From Nitrospirillum viridazoti (lineage in GTDB: Bacteria > Pseudomonadota > Alphaproteobacteria > Azospirillales > Azospirillaceae), in NCBI RefSeq assembly GCF_007827975.1, contig NZ_VITT01000030.1: a stretch of DNA of 64,000 bases, one strand, 5' to 3'. A program made the position numbers and the translations under genes. The notes beneath the pieces were generated by a model that was given only the letters and a program-made list of their open reading frames with translations, searched no databases and was not told the DNA's origin. Positions 42,172-50,835 of the stretch are shown here, one piece after another; positions within the stretch are counted from its first letter, which is position 1, and every line of letters starts with the position of its first letter.

Positions 42172-43241
42172 TCGAAATCGTGACCGCGGATGTTGTAGCG
42201 GGCTTAGCCCGGGCGTCACTCGGACTGCCCCCAACGCCGGCCGATTTGAATGAGCCTTACATCGCTGCCGCGCTCCGTCGGCTGGCCGGATTCCTCTGCC
42301 CAGAATCGCCACGTACGCTGCTACGCGCGATGGTCGACAGTCATCGCGGTCTGGTGAACAACGAGGACGCCTTCGCCGAGCAGGTGGAGGAGGTGATCGA
42401 GACGCTGGTCGCGATCGGCGACCTGCTCGAACTTGGCGACGTCGCATTGGAGGGGGAGAAGGTTAGGAGCACGTGGCTAGTGGCGGCACCGCCAGCCTTC
42501 GTCGCGCGGGAAAGCGGAAGCGTCTTCGTGCTCGGGCTGTCGACTGATGAGCAGACGCCACTTCCGACAGAGATGCGCTCCCGCGTCACGGTTGATCGGG
42601 TCATACGGTTGATCGAACCCCAACATGCCGAGGACCTGGGCGCGGCACTCCGCGAACTTGGACTGCGTGAACTGTCGAGCGCAGGGTGGCTCCGGACTCC
42701 ACGGCACGTGGACGCTGCCGGATTACTGGCGAGTTACGGCGCGAAGCTGGCTGCATGCTCCCGTTCGGGGGAGGTGCCCGATCTTCTTGTGCTCGACGGT
42801 GGCCGCAATATCCGGAGCTATCGACGGCGCTGGACGCTTCCCGGCTCCCTCACTGGGTGCTTTGTGGTCCGGCGTCCACAGACATTTGGCGCCGACCTGT
42901 GGGGCTATGCCGAACTGCGTGACGGCAATGCACAGAAGCTGCTGGATCTCCCGCTATCTGGAGAACGGTGGCGGGGCTGCGATGCGGCTTGGCGCATCCA
43001 GATGGCCATCGATGCGTTCACCGGACGCCCCCAGGAGTATCGGCTCGGCGCCGCCGACGGTGGCTCGCGGTTTGATTTCTTCTCGCCGATCCCGTCCTGG
43101 GCGCGGCGGCGCCTCGCTGTGATCGGCCGGGAGATCGAGCCTGCAGGGTGTCTCCTGAGCTTCCTTGTTCCCACCTGCGAGGTGGCGGCAGAGGAGGCAT
43201 TTCTGAATGAATTACTTTACTTGGCGCGTGTGGTCGAATGA
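42168..43241 (+). CDS. Unknown defence-island protein, DruD-sized (357 aa)
   Basis: ATG 42168 overlaps the preceding stop (ATGA); an upstream in-frame ATG at 42072 lies within the previous gene and is less likely. The product is soluble with an N-terminal helical part (IAAALRRLAGFLCPESPRTLL, FAEQVEEVIETLVAIGDLLELGDV), which looks like a winged-helix module, and a mixed C-terminal part ending in CLLSFLVPTCEVAAEEAFLNELLYLARV. No catalytic motif is seen. Druantia type I has a protein of this size (DruD) directly before DruE, but sequence relation is untested. The helicase gene starts 15 bases later. Confidence 0.75.
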   Translation: MIEIVTADVVAGLARASLGLPPTPADLNEPYIAAALRRLAGFLCPESPRTLLRAMVDSHRGLVNNEDAFAEQVEEVIETLVAIGDLLELGDVALEGEKVRSTWLVAAPPAFVARESGSVFVLGLSTDEQTPLPTEMRSRVTVDRVIRLIEPQHAEDLGAALRELGLRELSSAGWLRTPRHVDAAGLLASYGAKLAACSRSGEVPDLLVLDGGRNIRSYRRRWTLPGSLTGCFVVRRPQTFGADLWGYAELRDGNAQKLLDLPLSGERWRGCDAAWRIQMAIDAFTGRPQEYRLGAADGGSRFDFFSPIPSWARRRLAVIGREIEPAGCLLSFLVPTCEVAAEEAFLNELLYLARVVE

Positions 43242-43256
43242 GGAAGCAATACTAAG

Positions 43257-46200
43257 ATGGCCAGAACAATCCAGGAGACCATTGATCGTCTCCATTCCTC
43301 GCTGAAGGAATATATCGAGGCCACCTACCACATCGGCGACGCCGCGCTCATCGAACAGCGGCGCACGCTGCTTGACCGGATCGGCGTCACCCATCAAGAG
43401 CCATTCCTTGAAACGACGCCGCGCTATCAGACCGGCGCGAAGTTTCGGGACATGGTCGGGCTGCCGACTTCGGCGCGCACAATCTACGCAATGCTATCAG
43501 GCATCCGAAAGGATCGTGCGCGACTTCTTTTTGATCCCCCGTATCGCCATCAGGCCGATGCCGTTGGCCACGCTCTCGTCGAGGGGCGTAACCTCGTGAT
43601 CATGACCGGGACCGGCTCCGGTAAGACGGAATCGTTCCTGCTCCCGATACTCGGCAAGTTTGCCCGCGAAGCAGCTGAGCGTTCGGCCTCATTCGGCCAA
43701 CCGGCCATGCGTGCGCTCCTGCTCTATCCAATGAATGCGCTCGTGAACGACCAGTTGGGACGTCTGCGCGCGATCTTCGGCGATCCAGACCTAGTCGCGC
43801 AGTTCACGAAGTGGGCAGGCCGTCCGCCGCGTTTCGCCCGCTACACCAGCCGGACACCCTATGCCGGCGTCCGGTCGGGGAAGAAGGACGGGCGTAAGCT
43901 CTCGTCTTTCGAAGACTTCTACGTCGAAATCGAGCGCCATGCGTTGGCGCCCGCATCTAATAAGCAGAAGGCGGCCGCACGCCTGCGTGAACAGTTACAA
44001 GAGCGGGGCAAGTGGCCGGCGAAGCCCGATCTCGACAAGTGGTACGGCGCGAAAGGGTCGCGCTGGGTCGATCCCAAGACAGGCAACTTCCTCCGGGCCG
44101 TCACATTGGACGAGGATTCCGAGCTCATCACCCGCCACGAGGTGCAAGAGACCTGCCCAGATCTCATGGTCACGAACTACTCGATGCTCGAGTACATGAT
44201 GATGCGGCCGATCGAGCGGCCGATTTTCGACACTACCCGGGGCTGGCTGGCGGCCAATCCGAACGAAAAGTTTACGGTCGTCCTCGACGAGGCCCACCTG
44301 TACCGGGGCGCGGCCGGCGCTGAGGTCGGACTTCTGCTACGCCGCCTTCGCGATCGGCTTGATATTCCCGCTGACAGGTTCCAGGTGATTTGTGCCACCG
44401 CGAGCTTCGAGGACAAGGTCTACGCCACGGCGTTCGGCGCCCAACTCTCCGGTGTGCCGGCCGACAGCTTCGTCGCCGTCACGGGCGTGCTCGACATGCG
44501 CTCCCACGCCGCGCCCGGCACCAAGGCCGATGCCGAGGCGCTGGCCGGCCTCGATCTCGAGCTCTTTTACTCTGCGGACGAGACCGACCGCTCGGCGTCT
44601 ATCGCGAATTTCCTTGCGCACCGGGGCGTGGCGCAGAGCGCGGGCGTCGAGCGTGACCTCTTCGAGGCGCTCAAGACTTTTCCCCCGCTCGACCTACTCG
44701 TGAACGAGACCATGGGCGCCGCGCAGCCCGTCGCAGAGCTCGGTTCCCGGCTGTTTCCGGACACCCCGGATATCGCGGACAGTGCCGTGACGGCACTGCT
44801 TGCCGTTGGGAGCGTCGCACGCGAGCAGCCGGACGCGTCAGGTCCGCTGCCTTGCCGCGTGCACAACTTCTATCGCGGCCTTCCTGGGTTGTGGGTTTGT
44901 ATGGACCCCAACTGCACTGAGTTGGCTGAGGAGGATCGTAGCGGCATCTGCGGCATGATGTATGGCCAGCCACACGAAGTGTGCAACTGTGGATCAAGAG
45001 TTCTCGAGTTATTTACCTGCCGTAGTTGTGGGTCGGCATACGCCAGAGCCTATTCCGACGATCTCGATTCACCAGACGTCCTCTGGTCCGAGCCGGGTCG
45101 GCGGCTACGTATGCCAAACGTCGAGACCCTCCCGCTCCTCGACCTCGACCTGTTACTCGAAACGCCGAAGAAGACCGATCTGGCCGAACTCGCCGAGTAT
45201 GACCTAGACACGGGACGACTGTCTGCGGGTCAGCGGACGCGCACGGTGTACATCCGTAAGGACAGAATCACGCCCGCGCTCTACGACGATGATGACGAGG
45301 GTGGTAAAGCGGACGACAACGCGGATGGTCGCGGGCGGTTCGTGCCGTGCGCGGTGTGCGGCGAGACTGCCAGCGGCAGGACAACGGTCCAGGACCACCA
45401 AACAAAGGGCGACCAGCCCTTCCAGGCTCTCGTAGCGCGGCAGTTGGCTGTGCAGCAGCCGGGTAAGCAGGCGCCCTCGGCGTTCGCCCCGCTCCGCGGC
45501 CGCAAAGTTCTCGTCTTCTCGGACTCTCGCCAGGTGGCGGCGCGCCTCGCGCCGAACCTGCAGATGTATTCCGTCCGTGATGCGCTGCGGTCTCTCATTA
45601 TGTGGGGTTACGGCCGCCTGTCGCAATCGTCGATGATCCAGCCACTGCTGAGCCTCGACGAGCTCTATCTGTCGGTACTGCTGGCATCGAAGGTGCTGGG
45701 TGTCCGCCTGCGTCCTGAACTGAAGTCCGGGGAGAATTTCTCCACCGCCGAGGACGCGGTCGAGAAGGCGGTCGCCGAGAAGGCCGAGACCGATGACGCC
45801 AGGCTCGCGCAACTTTGGATGGAGACGAAGACGGAGGTGCCGCCGGCGGCACTGCTCGATGACATCGCGAAGACCGTCCAGGACCGATATCTCGGCCTTG
45901 AGGCGCTTGCGCTCGCCTCGATCCGCGAGCGCGCCAACAAGACGAAGGACCTGCACGCGCTGCCGGACATCCCCGGCATTGCGGAGAACGACGAGGACAA
46001 GGTCGCGTTGGCGCGCGCCTGGCTTCGCTGCTGGCGACCGGTTGGCTTCTGGCTGAACTCAATGCCGAGCACATGGTACAAGCGGCCCCGCGGACGGGGT
46101 ACCAGCGTCGGTTCGCGCAAGGGCACCTTCAAAGCGATGGACATCGTGCTGAAGGATCCAGCCGCCAGGAAGGCGTTCAAGAACTGGACCAAGCCACTGC

Positions 46201-48806
46201 TCGATATCTTCACCCAGGACCAGGGTGGGGGGGCACGCCGCCTCATGGGGCAGAATCTCTCGCTTGATTTGGACGGCGATTGGCGCAGGTGCGCCAACTG
46301 CAAGTCGATTCATCGGCCGGTCCGCACCATACCGCACTGCCTTGATTGCGGGAGCGATGCGGTGGTGGAACTGAATCCGCTCGATGACAGTGTGTTCGTC
46401 GCGCGCAAGGGCTACTACCGGAGCCCGGTGCTGGGTGCTCTGAGCACGCCGCGCGAGGCGCCGATGACCCTCATCGCGGCGGAGCATACCGCTCAGTTGA
46501 ACGCGCCGCAGAGCGACGACGTCTTCTCAAAGGCAGAGGAGAACGAACTCCTGTTCCAGGACGTCGAACTCGACTGGGGTCCATCCGGCGGCCAAAACAC
46601 GGCGATCGACGTGTTGTCGAGCACGACGACGATGGAGGTCGGGATCGACATCGGCGCCCTGTCTGGCGTCGCGCTGCGCAACATGCCGCCCGGCCGAGCC
46701 AACTACCAGCAGCGTGCCGGCCGTGCCGGCCGCCGTGGCAACACGGTCGCCACCGTCGTTGCGTTCGGCAGCGCCGACAGCCACGACGAGCACTACTTCA
46801 GCGAACCCAAGGAGATGATCTCGGGGAAGGTAATCGACCCCAAGCTAACGCTCGACAATCCGGACATCGTCAAGCGCCACATTCGCGCCTACCTCCTGCA
46901 AGCATATCATCAAGTTCGAATCCCCGTCTTCGACCCCAGCGCCAACCCGGATCTCTTCTCGGTCCTCGGCTCAGTCGAGGACTTCAAGACACCGGGCGCG
47001 ACGCTGAACGCCGCGGACTTCAAGACTTGGCTTAGCGAGAACGAGACCGAACTTCGCGACCGGGTGGCGTCATGGATCCCCGAGGAACTGGTCGGACAGG
47101 TCCGCGAGGCACTGTTGGATGAGATGGTCAACGACTGCTCGGCCGAGGTCGACAAGGCAATCGCCAACGATTCCGTGGGCGGTGAGCGGTTCGAGAAGGA
47201 GGATGACGACGCCAACGAGGAGGGCGCTGAGATGCCGGAAGAAGTGGGCGAGGAGGCCCCACCGGTGAAGGCGCTGACCGGTAAGCTGCTTGACCGTTTA
47301 CTCTACAAGGGCGTGCTGCCGCGCTACGCCTTCCCGACCGATGTCGCGACCTTCAGTGTCTTCGACAAGGAGCGATCGACGCCATACCGCCACGTGATGA
47401 AGTTCGCGCCGTCGCAGGGATTGCCAGTAGCCCTGTCGCAGTACGCGCCTGGCAAGCAGGTCTGGATCTCGGGCAAGTGCTACACGTCGGGCGCCATCTA
47501 CTCGCAGATGCCCGAGGACCGCTTCGACGCCTGGCAGAACCGCCGGTTCTACCGCGAATGCACCGAGTGCGGTTTTGCGGAGACGGTGAAGATCGACCGA
47601 GGGCTCGGCCACAACCACGTATCGGACTGCTATGCCTGTGGGTCGCTGGAGACCTTCGGGCCCACGCGTCATTGGCTCCGCCCGCCAGGCTTCGCGCATC
47701 CGCTAGAACTGGAGGAGGTGACATCCCCGGATGACATGCCCGAGACGAGCTACGCCACGCGGGCAAAGCTGGTTATGCCGACGCCTGCGGATGACGACAA
47801 GTGGATCTGGGCGAACGACCGGATCCGAGCCATGCCCAACCGTCAGTACCTCCTCGTCTCGAACACGGGTCCGAAGCAGGAGGGCTACAACTACTGCACA
47901 CTGTGCGGCCTTATCGAGTCCTCGGCGGAGGGGTCGGCATCGATCTTCAGTACCCACTTGAAGCCATTTCCTCATAAGGAACCGACATGTCCCGGGTCAC
48001 GCACGTCGCGCCACGTCGTACTTGGGACGGATTTCATCACGGACATCGCGCTGTTCTCTATCCGGGTAGAGGCCCCGCTGAAGCTCAAGCCTGGCTACTT
48101 CCCAACGGACGTGGCACTGAGGACGGTTAGCGAGGCACTCACCAAGGCGGCGTGCGCGATGCTTGAGGTCGAGCCTGGTGAACTGATGGCCGAGTACAGA
48201 CCGGCGCTGACCCAGGCCGGGAAGGTCGGGCTGGAGTCAGAGATCTTCCTCTACGACACGCTTCCCGGTGGCGCGGGGTTCTCGCGGCAACTCGCAGACC
48301 GCGGGCTAGAGCTCTTCCAGCGCGCGCTGACTATCATGAAGACCTGCCCAGAGGATTGCGATTCCTCGTGCTACCGGTGCCTGCGGAGCTTCAAAAACAA
48401 GTTCGAGCACGGCCAACTCGATCGGCATATTGGCGCGGAATTGATCGAATTCCTCCTCACCGATCACATGCAGCCCTTCAGCCCTGAGCGCATCGATGCA
48501 TCCACGAAGGTCCTGATGCTCGACCTCGAGCGCAATGCCGACAGCGGCATCACCTACCAGCGGGATGCGGCTGTGAGCGTGCCGGACATGGGTGACGTGA
48601 CGGTCCCGATCCTCGCCACTCGGTCTGATGGCGTCCAGATGGTCATCGCACTCGCCGGACCGCTCACCGAGGAGCACCCCTCCGATCCCCGCATCGCAGA
48701 GATGCGGGAGAAGTGGAACGGCGAGGTCGTTCCAATCAACGAACTGCTGGTGCGGGGCAACCTGCCAACAGCGACCCGCACGGTCGAGGAAAGGATTTTG
48801 GCTTGA
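43257..48806 (+). CDS. Giant DEAH helicase with DUF1998-type C-terminus, DruE-like (1849 aa)
   Basis: Superfamily 2 helicase: Walker A IMTGTGSGKTESFLLPIL (about 115-132), motif Ia LLLYPMNALVNDQL, NYSMLEYMMMRP, DEAH box VVLDEAHLYRGAAGAEVGLL (about 340), and the C-terminal lobe with VLVFSDSRQ, SSTTTMEVGIDIGALSGV and QQRAGRAGRRGN (motif VI, about 1150). Several zinc-binding Cys clusters are present (CNCGSRVLELFTCRSCGS; CANCKSIHRP ... CLDCGS). The C-terminus is of the DUF1998/MrfA type: LYDTLPGGAGFSRQL then CPEDCDSSCYRCLRSFKN (about 1696-1714). Length and layout match Druantia DruE. It would translocate on nucleic acid during phage defence. Confidence 0.88.
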   Translation: MARTIQETIDRLHSSLKEYIEATYHIGDAALIEQRRTLLDRIGVTHQEPFLETTPRYQTGAKFRDMVGLPTSARTIYAMLSGIRKDRARLLFDPPYRHQADAVGHALVEGRNLVIMTGTGSGKTESFLLPILGKFAREAAERSASFGQPAMRALLLYPMNALVNDQLGRLRAIFGDPDLVAQFTKWAGRPPRFARYTSRTPYAGVRSGKKDGRKLSSFEDFYVEIERHALAPASNKQKAAARLREQLQERGKWPAKPDLDKWYGAKGSRWVDPKTGNFLRAVTLDEDSELITRHEVQETCPDLMVTNYSMLEYMMMRPIERPIFDTTRGWLAANPNEKFTVVLDEAHLYRGAAGAEVGLLLRRLRDRLDIPADRFQVICATASFEDKVYATAFGAQLSGVPADSFVAVTGVLDMRSHAAPGTKADAEALAGLDLELFYSADETDRSASIANFLAHRGVAQSAGVERDLFEALKTFPPLDLLVNETMGAAQPVAELGSRLFPDTPDIADSAVTALLAVGSVAREQPDASGPLPCRVHNFYRGLPGLWVCMDPNCTELAEEDRSGICGMMYGQPHEVCNCGSRVLELFTCRSCGSAYARAYSDDLDSPDVLWSEPGRRLRMPNVETLPLLDLDLLLETPKKTDLAELAEYDLDTGRLSAGQRTRTVYIRKDRITPALYDDDDEGGKADDNADGRGRFVPCAVCGETASGRTTVQDHQTKGDQPFQALVARQLAVQQPGKQAPSAFAPLRGRKVLVFSDSRQVAARLAPNLQMYSVRDALRSLIMWGYGRLSQSSMIQPLLSLDELYLSVLLASKVLGVRLRPELKSGENFSTAEDAVEKAVAEKAETDDARLAQLWMETKTEVPPAALLDDIAKTVQDRYLGLEALALASIRERANKTKDLHALPDIPGIAENDEDKVALARAWLRCWRPVGFWLNSMPSTWYKRPRGRGTSVGSRKGTFKAMDIVLKDPAARKAFKNWTKPLLDIFTQDQGGGARRLMGQNLSLDLDGDWRRCANCKSIHRPVRTIPHCLDCGSDAVVELNPLDDSVFVARKGYYRSPVLGALSTPREAPMTLIAAEHTAQLNAPQSDDVFSKAEENELLFQDVELDWGPSGGQNTAIDVLSSTTTMEVGIDIGALSGVALRNMPPGRANYQQRAGRAGRRGNTVATVVAFGSADSHDEHYFSEPKEMISGKVIDPKLTLDNPDIVKRHIRAYLLQAYHQVRIPVFDPSANPDLFSVLGSVEDFKTPGATLNAADFKTWLSENETELRDRVASWIPEELVGQVREALLDEMVNDCSAEVDKAIANDSVGGERFEKEDDDANEEGAEMPEEVGEEAPPVKALTGKLLDRLLYKGVLPRYAFPTDVATFSVFDKERSTPYRHVMKFAPSQGLPVALSQYAPGKQVWISGKCYTSGAIYSQMPEDRFDAWQNRRFYRECTECGFAETVKIDRGLGHNHVSDCYACGSLETFGPTRHWLRPPGFAHPLELEEVTSPDDMPETSYATRAKLVMPTPADDDKWIWANDRIRAMPNRQYLLVSNTGPKQEGYNYCTLCGLIESSAEGSASIFSTHLKPFPHKEPTCPGSRTSRHVVLGTDFITDIALFSIRVEAPLKLKPGYFPTDVALRTVSEALTKAACAMLEVEPGELMAEYRPALTQAGKVGLESEIFLYDTLPGGAGFSRQLADRGLELFQRALTIMKTCPEDCDSSCYRCLRSFKNKFEHGQLDRHIGAELIEFLLTDHMQPFSPERIDASTKVLMLDLERNADSGITYQRDAAVSVPDMGDVTVPILATRSDGVQMVIALAGPLTEEHPSDPRIAEMREKWNGEVVPINELLVRGNLPTATRTVEERILA

Positions 48807-48843
48807 GGGTTACGGATGCGATGACCGCCCATGGGGGCGACGT

Positions 48844-50835
48844 ATGATTGAGATCACCGGGGTCACCGAGGGCGATGAGTACGCTGCCGCGAAGCGCCTT
48901 GAGCGGCGCATGCTCGACCTTTGGCCCGACCTCGCACGCAGCCGGACCGACGTGATACGGATCTTTGTCGGCCTGAAGATGCACGGGCAGAAACTCGAGG
49001 ACCTTGATCTGGTCGTGATCGCATCGTTCCAGGTCGCACGCGACTTTGATCCAGAGTGGAAATTCTACTCGCGTGCCGGCGATGCTTTCACGCCAAAGTC
49101 GGCGCGCGTGCGAAACTTCGCGTTGGTTTTCGAGGTCAAGTCCCATGACGCGTCGGGCGTGCGCTTCGAGAACACGGCCGCCTTCGTCAGGTATGTGCGC
49201 AACGGCGCCGAGTCATGGGAGTGCGTCACCGAAAAGAACCGGATACAGATGTTCGAGTTCAAGAAGTGGCTTGACCGCTTCGGGCTAGACCATGTCCACG
49301 TTCAGAACCTCGTCTTGTTCACTGGCTTAAAGGAGCGCGATCTGCCACCGCGCCCCAACGTCTGCATTGCAGGCGACACCAGCTTCGAGCGGCTGCTGAA
49401 CGTGCTCGGCCAGTTGGCCGGTCCGCGTGAACCTGACAAGAGAGTAACGCTGTCGTACGGGAACGAGGAGGCGTTTACTCGTTTGCTAGCTCCGAACTCA
49501 CCTCTCTTTGCGACCCTCGAGCCCACGCCGCTGGACCGCCGCCGCATGGACCTCATCGCGAAGTCGGAGTTGTCTGAGGCCTGGCTCGTGGATCTCGGTC
49601 AGCGACAAGTCCTGCTGAAGGGTAGAGGCGGCGTCGGAAAGACTGTGATTCTACTACAGATGGCCTATCGGGCCTTTGATCAGTGGGGTCGGCGCTCGCT
49701 CGTCCTTACATTCAACAAAGCGCTAGTGGCGGACATGCGGCGCACGATGTCGCTGCTCGGGGTCCCACGCGACGTGGAAAAGGGCGGGGTGGCAATCGAG
49801 ACTGTACACGGCTTTATGGGCCGGCTGATGCTCGAGCTCGGCGTGATTGATGGCTATGAGAGCTTCCTCGAAGACTATGACTCGCACAAGGAAACCCTTT
49901 TGAGCTATCTGCGCAGCGGGACCGTCACCGCCGAGGATCTAGGCGAGATTATGCGCGCTGATGCCGCCGAGTTCGACTGGGATCTTGTGTTCGTCGACGA
50001 AGGGCAGGATTGGCCCGGCGATGAGATCGCCATCCTGAATGCAGTCTACGGACCAATGCGTCTCACCGTGTCCGATGGCATCGACCAGTACGTCCGACAT
50101 TCCGTGGCTGATTGGACATCCGGTCTGCCGAAGGGAAATTCCAGGACCCGACGCATGAGGAAGTGCTTGCGCATGAAGGCGAATGTCGCGGCGTTCGTGG
50201 CCGACGTCGCCATGCGGCTCGGCCTAGATGACTGGGACCTGGAGCCCAACGTGGACGCTGGCGGTGGCAGGATCATTATCTACGACGGCGATCTTACCAC
50301 CCAGCCTGATCGCATCGCCGGCTTAGTCAAGGAGGCCCGCAAGCTCGGCAATTTTCCTGTCGACATGCTCGCATGCGTGCCGCCGGGATCGGTCGTGAGG
50401 ACAGCCCACGGCCCTGGGAGCGCGGCGGCCGAGGCCTATGCCGCAATGGGCGGCAAGGTCTGGGACGGGACGGCGCGTGATGTCCGCGAGGCTTATCCGA
50501 CTGATCGCGAGGAACTACGATTTGTGCAGTACGACTCCTGCCGAGGCTTGGAAGGGTGGTCGGTGGTCAACTATGACCTCGATCAGTTATGGGATTGCAA
50601 GGCGCGCCAGTGGGAAGCTGAGGGGCACGACCACGATCCGTTGATCGAGACGCGCGAGGAGGCGGCCGCGCGCCACGCCGCGCGCTGGGTTATGATACCG
50701 CTGACCCGCGCGATCGACACGTTAGTGATCGGACTGGGGACGGCGTCAAGCCCGTTGCGCAGTGTACTTCGGCGCGTTGCGGACCAGCATCCCGACTTCG
50801 TCGAATGGATCGAGCTTCCGCACGTGGGAACCTAG
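48844..50835 (+). CDS. NERD-type nuclease fused to UvrD-like helicase (663 aa)
   Basis: The start is placed at ATG 48844, 37 bases behind the helicase gene; the longer frame to 48628 overlaps it. Residues ~1-140 look like a nuclease-related (NERD/PD-(D/E)xK) domain: EDLDLVVIASFQ and FALVFEVKSHDASG, with Asp, Glu and Lys in the expected places. Then follow Walker A LLKGRGGVGKTVILL (about 257-271), Walker B LVFVDEGQDWPGDE (about 380), VQYDSCRGLEGWSVVNYDL and AARWVMIPLTRAIDTLVIGL, the UvrD-type C-terminal lobe. A DNA-degrading or DNA-processing effector is likely. Confidence 0.85.
   Translation: MIEITGVTEGDEYAAAKRLERRMLDLWPDLARSRTDVIRIFVGLKMHGQKLEDLDLVVIASFQVARDFDPEWKFYSRAGDAFTPKSARVRNFALVFEVKSHDASGVRFENTAAFVRYVRNGAESWECVTEKNRIQMFEFKKWLDRFGLDHVHVQNLVLFTGLKERDLPPRPNVCIAGDTSFERLLNVLGQLAGPREPDKRVTLSYGNEEAFTRLLAPNSPLFATLEPTPLDRRRMDLIAKSELSEAWLVDLGQRQVLLKGRGGVGKTVILLQMAYRAFDQWGRRSLVLTFNKALVADMRRTMSLLGVPRDVEKGGVAIETVHGFMGRLMLELGVIDGYESFLEDYDSHKETLLSYLRSGTVTAEDLGEIMRADAAEFDWDLVFVDEGQDWPGDEIAILNAVYGPMRLTVSDGIDQYVRHSVADWTSGLPKGNSRTRRMRKCLRMKANVAAFVADVAMRLGLDDWDLEPNVDAGGGRIIIYDGDLTTQPDRIAGLVKEARKLGNFPVDMLACVPPGSVVRTAHGPGSAAAEAYAAMGGKVWDGTARDVREAYPTDREELRFVQYDSCRGLEGWSVVNYDLDQLWDCKARQWEAEGHDHDPLIETREEAAARHAARWVMIPLTRAIDTLVIGLGTASSPLRSVLRRVADQHPDFVEWIELPHVGT

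Noticed and set aside
39328..50835. Classification as DISARM
   Set aside because: DISARM has DrmA and DrmB as separate proteins plus a PLD protein (DrmC) and a methyltransferase. Here helicase and DUF1998 are in one polypeptide, and no methyltransferase or PLD gene is present.
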